A DNA stretch of 39,849 nt from an uncultured Dialister sp. (GTDB lineage Bacteria; Bacillota; Negativicutes; Veillonellales; Dialisteraceae). Positions 34,801-39,849 of this stretch are shown here, in pieces. The DNA lies in assembly GCA_900543455.1 (NCBI GenBank), contig UQRR01000009.1:1-39849 (forward strand). Direction: 5' to 3'. The stretch's first letter is position 1; each line of letters begins with the position of its first letter. Made by a program: the position numbers and the translations under genes. Below the pieces are notes generated by a model, which saw nothing but the letters and a program-made list of their open reading frames with translations, was not told where the DNA came from and made no database searches.

Positions 34801-35998
34801 GATTCTCGCTTCCGATATCCCGGTGCTCAAAGTCCGTATGGATGAAGCCGAAGGCGTCGAAGTCTCCCTCATCGAAGAAAAAGGCCAGCCGATCGAGTCT
34901 TTGGCTGACCGTATCGCAGGCCGCTGCCCGCTCGAAGATGTCGTGAACCCGACCACCGGCGAAGTCATCGCGAAGAAGAACAAAGAAATTTCCGATGCAC
35001 AGGCAGAAGAAATCCAGAAATACTACGACAAGCTGAAGGTTCGTTCCATCCTCACCTGCCATTCCGCTCACGGCGTCTGCGCGAAGTGCTATGGCAGAAA
35101 CCTCGCGACCGGCCGTCATGTAGAAATCGGCGAAGCAGTCGGCATCATCGCTGCGCAGTCCATCGGTGAACCAGGTACCCAGCTGACCATGCGTACCTTC
35201 CATACCGGCGGCGTCGCTTCCGCAGAAGATATCACACAGGGTCTTCCACGAGTCGAAGAATTGTTCGAAGCCCGCAAGCCAAAGGGCAATGCGATCATTT
35301 CCCGTATCGATGGTACAGTTTCCATCACCAGTGCGGAAGATAACCCGAATGTCAAGATCATTACCATCACCAGCAATGATCCGGAAATCGCTCCGGAAAG
35401 CGAAAAGATCCCGGTAGCGAAGAAGATCTCCGTCACAAACGGCGAATTCATCAAAGCCGGCACCCGCCTCTTCGAAGGTAACGTCAACCCGCACGACATC
35501 CTTGATGTCCTCGGCGTACAGGCGACCCAGAACTACATCGTCAAGGAAGTCCAGAAGGTTTACCGCAGCCAGGGCGTAGAAATCAACGATAAACACATCG
35601 AAATCATCGTCCATCAGATGCTGCGTAAGATCAAGATCACCGAACCGGGCGGCTCCGGCTGGCTCCCGGGCGAGACGGTCGATATCGTCGCATTCCGTGC
35701 GATGAACCAGCGTCTCGACGACGAAGGCAAAGAAAGAGCCGTCGGCGAAAACCTGCTCCTCGGTACCACCAAGGCAGCTCTTGCGACCGACTCCTTCCTC
35801 TCCGCCGCTTCCTTCCAGGAAACGACCCGTGTCCTCACCGAAGCAGCGATCAAAGGCAAGGAAGATCCGCTCCTCGGCCTCAAGGAAAATGTCATCATCG
35901 GCAAACTTATTCCGGCTGGTACCGGCATGTCCCGCTACCGCAAGCTGAATGTCATCCATAAGGGTGAATCCTTCGAAACCGGATCCGATGCGGAATAA
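31847..35998 (+). CDS. rpoC: RNA polymerase beta' subunit
   Basis: 1383-aa catalytic subunit. The start is TTG at 31847 with AAGGAG ten bases upstream. The N-terminal zinc ribbon reads CKCGKYKKMRYRGTVCDKCG. NADFDGD at residues 448-454 holds the three magnesium Asp residues (450, 452, 454). GARGNDNQIRQLAGMRGLI and TGGVASAEDITQGLPRVEELFEARKP mark the bridge helix region and the trigger-loop end. The second zinc site has Cys841 and then Cys1071 onwards; 229 residues lie between them, against about 73 in E. coli. The extra sequence looks like two more copies of a local module (see findings). It follows rpoB by 23 bases and ends at a strong terminator. Confidence 0.98.
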   Translation: MLDVNEFDSMKIGIASPEKILEWSHGEVTKPETINYRTLKAETDGLFCEKIFGPTKDWECKCGKYKKMRYRGTVCDKCGVEVTSSKVRRERMGHISLACPVSHIWYFKGTPSRIGLILEISPRQLERVLYFAAYIVLDPGDTNLSKCQVLNEQEYQDAVATYGKKAFKAQMGAEAIQYLLKELDLPKLEKALQKEIEEGSGQRKVRCIRRLEEVEAFLHSGNKPEWMILSVLPVIPPDLRPMVQLDGGRFATSDLNDLYRRVINRNNRLKRLLELGAPEIIIRNEKRMLQEAVDALIDNGRRGRAVSGPGNRPLKSLSDMLKGKQGRFRQNLLGKRVDYSGRSVIVVGPELKMYQCGLPKEMAIELFKPFIMHELIKRGVASNLKAARKKVDKLAPEVWEVLGDVIKEHPVLLNRAPTLHRLGIQAFEPILWEGRAIKLHPLVCPGYNADFDGDQMACHLPLSVEAQAEARTLMLSINNILSTKDGKPVAIPSQDMILGSYYLTIVQTANDTKVDFTDEEKKENPKAKFDVMKQWKKAEDEMDTSELRAYTGYDEVMLAYNLHQIKIHDFIKVFIPKEDRPDGFNETDDDLVITTPGRLIFNYAIPRELRFFYKRHEKRVDENGKTYTVENNGLGITIGKKQMGKLVNDCFKKLGFKATGDLLDSVKALGFHYALVSGISIGIYDVAVPPEKDKILEDGDEKVEQIKRFFRRGLMTDDERYRRVVEVWSKKTDEVGAAMKSSMVKFNPLTMMAQSGARGNDNQIRQLAGMRGLIADTSGKTVELPVKANFREGLTVLDYFTSSHGARKGLADTALRTADSGYLTRRLVDVSQDVIVREEDCDVQVLNFDREQSLIASQPEVKKTIMGLKQTLLGAVLDEDVLDRRNGDILLVKGKTLDADDVTLLNRHLVEHISVIIPTADGIEAAEPKTFDLGTQDAVAEYNRAMRHHLTVHFAGKKLEEDAYDRQGNVLFPAGTVIDSDVAEKILASDIPVLKVRMDEAEGVEVSLIEEKGQPIESLADRIAGRCPLEDVVNPTTGEVIAKKNKEISDAQAEEIQKYYDKLKVRSILTCHSAHGVCAKCYGRNLATGRHVEIGEAVGIIAAQSIGEPGTQLTMRTFHTGGVASAEDITQGLPRVEELFEARKPKGNAIISRIDGTVSITSAEDNPNVKIITITSNDPEIAPESEKIPVAKKISVTNGEFIKAGTRLFEGNVNPHDILDVLGVQATQNYIVKEVQKVYRSQGVEINDKHIEIIVHQMLRKIKITEPGGSGWLPGETVDIVAFRAMNQRLDDEGKERAVGENLLLGTTKAALATDSFLSAASFQETTRVLTEAAIKGKEDPLLGLKENVIIGKLIPAGTGMSRYRKLNVIHKGESFETGSDAE

Positions 35999-36020
35999 TT
36001 GATGCATCAGGTATAGCCGA

Positions 36021-36051
36021 AGCAGTCCTCACATCGTGGGGACTGCTTTTT
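36021..36051 (+). terminator. Terminator of rpoBC
   Basis: AGCAGTCCTCAC, loop ATC, GTGGGGACTGCT (12 bp with one G-U pair), then TTTT. Confidence 0.92.
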
Positions 36052-36127
36052 GCATGGAGGGTATTCTGCACGATCCGGCGTATTTACTGGGCAGCAGCTA
36101 CTTGCCGCAGGTCACCGTGCTTTCCTC

Positions 36128-36156
36128 TTGCGAATTTCTTCGAGATTCTCTACAAT
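36128..36156 (+). promoter_or_regulatory. Promoter upstream of the exported-protein pair
   Basis: TTGCGA (36128-36133), 17 bases, TACAAT (36151-36156, one mismatch). The heptamer array follows at once, so it would be transcribed as part of the 5' leader. Confidence 0.6.
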
Positions 36157-36171
36157 AGAATAGATATGATA

Positions 36172-36269
36172 GTGACTGGTGACTAGTGACTAGTGACTGG
36201 TGACTGGTGACTGGCGACTGGCGACTGGTGACTGGTGACTGGCGACTGGTGACTAGTGACTAGTGACTA
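36172..36269 (+). repeat. Array of 14 heptamers
   Basis: Fourteen uninterrupted 7-base units: GTGACTG, GTGACTA or GCGACTG. No other family-1 part is present. It lies between a promoter and the ATG at 36318. Confidence 0.9.
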
Positions 36270-36317
36270 GGAAACCAGGAGACGTTAGACTTTTGTATCT
36301 TTTTTCGAGGAGACGCC

Positions 36318-37094
36318 ATGATAAATAAACTATTTCCACTCGCGCTTTCCGCAGCGCTTGTCTTTGGCGGCTTCTCGCTGTCTTTTGCTGAGGATCTTGT
36401 GATCGAAGGTCTGGGGCGTCTGCCATTTCCCAAGGACGTGACCGTCACGGATGGGGGCGCCTCGCAGCTGAATCATTTCATGATTGCCGGCACGCACCAG
36501 AAGGACTACGGCAAGTCTGCGCGTGCGGCGATGTGGTCGATCCTGACGGTACCGCCAGGTATGCAGCTGTATCCGGAAAAAGCACCGTATCCCTATGACT
36601 CGATGCACATGTACCAGATACGCAAGACGGATGTGCGCGGGACATACAGCGCGGGCATCTATGTCATTTCGGGGACGGAGAAGGATTTCTTCCATGAGGG
36701 GCATCCGAAGGCAGCCCGCTTCTGGTCTACGGCTTTCCTTGAGGATGCCAAGCGCCCGACCTCGCTCTTTGGAATGCCGAAGATCCAGACATCGGAGTTC
36801 CAGGCATTGGTGGATCAGGTGCTCTCTGAGAAAAAAGGTCCATCTATACAGGTGAAGATCTTGAGATTTGTCCCCTGGCGTGCTTTCAAAAATGAAGACG
36901 GTACCTACCGCTGGGGACAGGAGGCGAAGGTCATCCTGACGAATGAAAAGGGCTTGTCGTTTCCCCTCTGGATCTCTGCCAATCTTTTGAAAGCGGGGGA
37001 TAAATACTATCTGATCGAGGTGAATGGCAGCCACGTGGCGGCCGAACAGCTGTCGGATCTCCTGCTGTATGGATTCTATCGGATGAAGAGATGA
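36318..37094 (+). CDS. Exported protein of unknown function
   Basis: 258 aa. Residues 1-24 form a signal peptide (MINKL, hydrophobic stretch, SLSFA then ED). The mature part has no domain I recognise; it has mixed alpha/beta character, with VVPWR/FVPW-like patches and a C-terminal LLYGFYRMKR. GAGGAGA precedes the ATG. The next gene also encodes an exported protein of similar size with a comparable 'PKG/PKD, amphipathic, K-x-Y' layout, so the two could be distant relatives or partners; that is a guess. In a diderm the product would be periplasmic or outer-membrane associated. Confidence 0.75.
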   Translation: MINKLFPLALSAALVFGGFSLSFAEDLVIEGLGRLPFPKDVTVTDGGASQLNHFMIAGTHQKDYGKSARAAMWSILTVPPGMQLYPEKAPYPYDSMHMYQIRKTDVRGTYSAGIYVISGTEKDFFHEGHPKAARFWSTAFLEDAKRPTSLFGMPKIQTSEFQALVDQVLSEKKGPSIQVKILRFVPWRAFKNEDGTYRWGQEAKVILTNEKGLSFPLWISANLLKAGDKYYLIEVNGSHVAAEQLSDLLLYGFYRMKR

Positions 37095-37216
37095 GATAGC
37101 AGCGATGCGATGATTTCAAAATGCGTGGTGCTTCCGCTTTATGATGTGTGCTTCATCTAGGCAGGACATCGCAAGCCTTTTTCACTGCTGCATTTACTTT
37201 TGAAAGGGGATTTTCC

Positions 37217-37948
37217 ATGAAATGGAAATGTTTGCTTCTCACGCTCGCGCTGGCCTGCGGGATCTCTGCGGGGGGAGAAGCGTATGATATGAATGCCGTC
37301 GCGGCCGCTTCGCTTCCCAAAGGCTTTACCTACCGGGAGGCAGCGGGGACGCAGACACTCCATTTTATGGAGAAAGACATTCCTTATCAGATGGGACAGC
37401 TGCAGTATACATTGGAAAAACAGCAGAGCTTCTCATCCGGCTATATCATTCGCGCGCTGCTCCCTGTAGAGATGGCGGAAGCGCTGAAGCCATATTTCAA
37501 AATGAATCGTGATGAATATGTCTGGCGTCGGCTGACGCAGATGAATCGTGCGCTTTTAAACCCGGCGTCCCCGCTTCGAAAGGGGATCGAGGAAACGGTA
37601 CTCAGTCTGGCGCGCCATGCCATCGGGCCTGTCGCTGATTCTTCGATCAAGGTGGAGCTCTCCAGGCTGGAGCCTTTCCGCCGTCTGGATGTCGATGAAG
37701 CCTATGTCTATACCGCAGGCGGGCTGATCACATACAATGCGGAGGGGATGAAGCTCCCCATGTACTGCCGCTCCTATTTCTTCCCCGGAAGTGAAGGGCT
37801 CGATGTTCTGATGCTCTTCACCCCTGATGAAGGCAAAGCGCCGCTCCTCTATGCCATCGATGATCTGGCGAATGCGGCCGCGAAGGAAGAGCTCAATGGG
37901 GCAGCAGGATATAAAGACCTCGGCGTGGTGCTGGGGAAGAATCAATAA
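37217..37948 (+). CDS. Second exported protein of unknown function
   Basis: 243 aa, starting at ATG 37217 with AAAGGGGA six bases upstream; a longer frame from 37148 lacks a ribosome site. The signal peptide is MKWKCLLLTLALACGISAGGEA. The Cys in LALAC has Ala-Leu-Ala before it, a poor lipobox, so signal peptidase I cleavage is more likely. The mature region has predicted helices (EMAEALKPYFKMNRDEYVWRRLTQM) and later strands (VYTAGGLITYNAEGMKLPMYC). No family is recognised. It follows the first exported protein by 122 bases without an obvious terminator. Confidence 0.75.
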   Translation: MKWKCLLLTLALACGISAGGEAYDMNAVAAASLPKGFTYREAAGTQTLHFMEKDIPYQMGQLQYTLEKQQSFSSGYIIRALLPVEMAEALKPYFKMNRDEYVWRRLTQMNRALLNPASPLRKGIEETVLSLARHAIGPVADSSIKVELSRLEPFRRLDVDEAYVYTAGGLITYNAEGMKLPMYCRSYFFPGSEGLDVLMLFTPDEGKAPLLYAIDDLANAAAKEELNGAAGYKDLGVVLGKNQ

Positions 37949-37964
37949 GAAAAGGGGCTGCCAG

Positions 37965-38275
37965 TGATTGGTGACTAGTGACTTGTGACTTGAATACTAC
38001 TTTCGGGCATCGCCTCATACATCATTGCGGCGAAGTTGCCACCTGAAGTTTGAAAGCAGGGATGAGTGGCTAGGGATTAGGGATTGGGGATTAGGAGTGA
38101 CTGGTGACTGGTGACTTAAATGCCACTTTCGAGCATCGCCCTATTTATACTCTGCGGCGCTTTCTCTTTGTTATGCGCCGCACCACCATTTCTCATTTCT
38201 AATTTCTCATTCAAGCGAAGTTTTCAAACGGAATCAAAGGGCAGCACGCCCCACGGGCTAACCCTGAACCCTCAA
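37965..38275 (-). repeat. Mosaic intergenic repeat, family 1, two inverted copies in tandem
   Basis: Heptamers with CTTTCGGGCATCGCC and a GCGGCGAAGTTGCC palindrome make up the first, partial copy. The second is full-length: TAGGGATTAGGG heptamers, GTGACTG units, CACTTTCGAGCATCGCCC, GCGGCGC/GCGCCGC, TTTCTAATTTC runs and GCACGCCCCACGGGCTAACC. The second copy is very close to the one at 13735-13976. No gene is visible. Confidence 0.85.
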
Positions 38276-38331
38276 ACCTTAAACCTTAAATTACGTATTT
38301 CCATACAACCAACCCATTTACAGGAGGACCT

Positions 38332-39594
38332 ATGAATGTATTTGCTGCGCTCGGCGTGAATGAGACGCTGACGAAACTTTTGAAGACACAGGGGATCAAG
38401 ACCCCGACGCCCATCCAGATGTCCGCGATCCCAAACGCTTTCAAAGGCCGTGATCTGATCGGCCGTTCGCAGACCGGGACAGGGAAGACGCTGGCCTATC
38501 TGCTGCCGGTCATTCAGCGCGTAGAAACAGACAAAGCCATGACGCAGGTACTTATCATGACACCGACCCGCGAGCTTGCCAAGCAGGTCTTTGACGTGAT
38601 GCGTCCCTTTGCCATCGAGTGCGGTGTGGATGGGGCAGATATCATCGGCGGACGCACGATCGAGAACCAGCTGCAGAAGCTGAAGCGTGATCCGCATGTC
38701 ATCATCGGGACACCGGGGCGCCTCTTGGATCATATCCGCAGAAAGAGCCTCGACCTTTCGAATGTGAAGACGGTCATCCTGGATGAAGCGGACCAGATGC
38801 TGGCGAATGGTTTCCGCGAAGATATCGAAGCGCTGATCGACGAGACGCCGAAGAAGCGCCAGCTCCTGCTCTTCTCTGCGACGATGCCTGACGATGCGAA
38901 GCGCCTCGCCAGAAAGTATATGCGCCACCCTGCTTTCATCGATGTCGCAGAAAAAGCGACAGCTTCGACGGTCGAGCAGCGCATCTATGAGACGACTCTC
39001 CCGCGCAAGTTCAAGCTCCTCGTCCGTCATCTGACGGAGATGAATCCGTACATGGCCGTCGTTTTCACGAATACCCGTGAGGAAGCGCATGAGCTCGCCG
39101 GCAAGCTGCAGGAGGAGACGGACTTCATCGTGGATGAGATCCATGGGGATATGAGCCAGAGCCAGAGAAATCAGGTCATCCGCGAATTTGAGAAGGCACG
39201 CATTCAGGTGCTCGTTGCTTCCGATATCGCGGCGCGCGGGCTTGACGTCGAAGGCATTACGCATGTCTTCAATTACGGGATCCCAAGAAATCTCGAATAC
39301 TATATCCATCGCATCGGCCGCACCGGCCGCGCCGGTACGAAGGGGATCGCCATCACCTATGCGACGCCGGAAGATGGATTCCTTCTCCGGAAGCTGGAAA
39401 AATCCATTGAAGAGACCATCACCCGCTATGATGAGAAAGGAAATGTCCGCCGCGTGAAGGCAGGCAAGCCGAAGAAGAAGGTCGTGACGCCTGGCATGTA
39501 CAAGCCGACCAAGAAGAAAGAGCACAAAGCGCTCGGACATAAGGGCAGAAACATGAGACAGAAGCGCAAGAAGGAAGATGGAAAGAAGAAATAA
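38332..39594 (+). CDS. DEAD-box ATP-dependent RNA helicase
   Basis: Unwinds or remodels RNA; likely roles are ribosome assembly, mRNA decay or cold adaptation. All helicase motifs are visible: Q motif (TPTPIQMSA), I (SQTGTGKT), Ia (PTRELA), Ib (GTPGR), II (DEAD at residues 151-154), III (SAT), V (ASDIAARGLD) and VI (HRIGRTGR). A Lys/Arg-rich tail of ~50 residues follows, probably for RNA binding. At 420 aa it is close in size to CshB/RhlE-type proteins; I do not assign a symbol. AGGAGG precedes the ATG. Confidence 0.95.
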   Translation: MNVFAALGVNETLTKLLKTQGIKTPTPIQMSAIPNAFKGRDLIGRSQTGTGKTLAYLLPVIQRVETDKAMTQVLIMTPTRELAKQVFDVMRPFAIECGVDGADIIGGRTIENQLQKLKRDPHVIIGTPGRLLDHIRRKSLDLSNVKTVILDEADQMLANGFREDIEALIDETPKKRQLLLFSATMPDDAKRLARKYMRHPAFIDVAEKATASTVEQRIYETTLPRKFKLLVRHLTEMNPYMAVVFTNTREEAHELAGKLQEETDFIVDEIHGDMSQSQRNQVIREFEKARIQVLVASDIAARGLDVEGITHVFNYGIPRNLEYYIHRIGRTGRAGTKGIAITYATPEDGFLLRKLEKSIEETITRYDEKGNVRRVKAGKPKKKVVTPGMYKPTKKKEHKALGHKGRNMRQKRKKEDGKKK

Positions 39595-39689
39595 CACAAG
39601 GCGATGTGAAATAACGATCATCTCATTTTCGCGTTCCATCTGCCGCGGGGACTTGCAGCTCTCATAGGAGTAACTGGGAAACCTTATCC

Positions 39690-39849
39690 CAGCTGTCTTT
39701 CATGCCATAGTCACCCTATCCGCCCCTGTGGGGCACCTTCCCCTAGAGGGGAAGGCTATTAAGTTAAGCGGTAGAACGTTCTTGGCTCCCCATCGGGGGA
39801 GCTCCCCGAAGGGGTGAGGGGGCTACGTAGCGGTATTGCATGAAAGTGT
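39690..39849 (-). repeat. Family-2 repeat joined to MITE-related sequence, cut by the window edge
   Basis: An inverted family-2 core (CTATCCGCCCCTGTGGGGCAC, CTTCCCCTAGAGGGGAAGG) runs into GCTATTAAGTTAAGCGG and CTTGGCTCCCCATCGGGGGAGC. These match the right end of the 102-bp element at 23991-24092, read on the other strand. No gene is visible in 39595-39849. Confidence 0.7.

Noticed and set aside
31850..36007. 1385-codon open frame antisense to rpoC
   Set aside because: It is a shadow of the strongly biased rpoC codons; its protein is low-complexity with no family features, and rpoC itself is certain.
36172..36269. CRISPR-like array
   Set aside because: Units are 7 bases with no spacers and there are no cas genes; it is a simple tandem repeat.
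37217..37290. Lipoprotein signal in the second exported protein
   Set aside because: The residues before Cys are Ala-Leu-Ala, which does not fit the usual Leu-(Ala/Ser)-(Gly/Ala) lipobox.

Overview
The window looks like chromosomal DNA from a diderm Firmicute of the class Negativicutes; a Dialister-like member of Veillonellales is my best guess. Two signals point there. Gene order and protein families are Firmicute (cdaA-cdaR-glmM; cysS-mrnC-rlmB-rae1; efp-asp23-nusB; rplU-prp-rpmA with a Prp-cleavable L27). Yet there is also a signal-peptide autotransporter with a C-terminal outer-membrane beta-barrel, which needs an outer membrane. The genus is inference; no 16S gene is present.

Layout. 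1-3534: c-di-AMP synthesis (cdaA, cdaR) and glmM, the last with its own promoter. 3760-7850: a cysteine T-box leader, a possible 11-codon leader ORF, then cysS-mrnC-rlmB-rae1 and a strong terminator. 8028-13723: a long cluster of pepP/pepQ-type peptidase, efp, two Asp23-family genes, nusB, a TsaD paralogue, ispA and tlyA. 13992-14867: nadK. 15001-16117: a terminator fused to a promoter, then rplU-prp-rpmA. 16440-19502: dapB-asd-dapA, the early diaminopimelate/lysine steps. 19590-24510: an accessory island with one autotransporter gene, flanked by direct copies of a repeat and preceded by a promoter whose spacer holds a G8 tract. 24516-27397 (minus strand): an orphan prepilin and a zinc-hook-like AAA_13 ATPase. 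27837-36051: rpoB-rpoC. 36128-37948: two exported proteins of unknown function. 38332-39594: a DEAD-box RNA helicase.

Almost every gap between operons carries a mosaic repeat. It combines a 'GGGTTAGCCC' head, AGAAATG-like runs, a GC palindrome ending in 'GCGATGCCCGAAAG', arrays of the heptamer GTGACTA/GTGACTG, and TAATCCC heptamers. A second repeat family lies around the autotransporter and at the right edge, and one copy is split by a 102-bp MITE-like element.

Most interesting points: the probable phase-variable promoter of the autotransporter; a cysteine T-box with a variant bulge; an apparent triplication of a module inside the beta' zinc-binding region of RpoC; an rpoB leader with two in-frame starts and a terminator-like hairpin; and the zinc-hook ATPase, a possible solo defence gene. 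All assignments come from reading motifs and gene order by eye; no database search was run.
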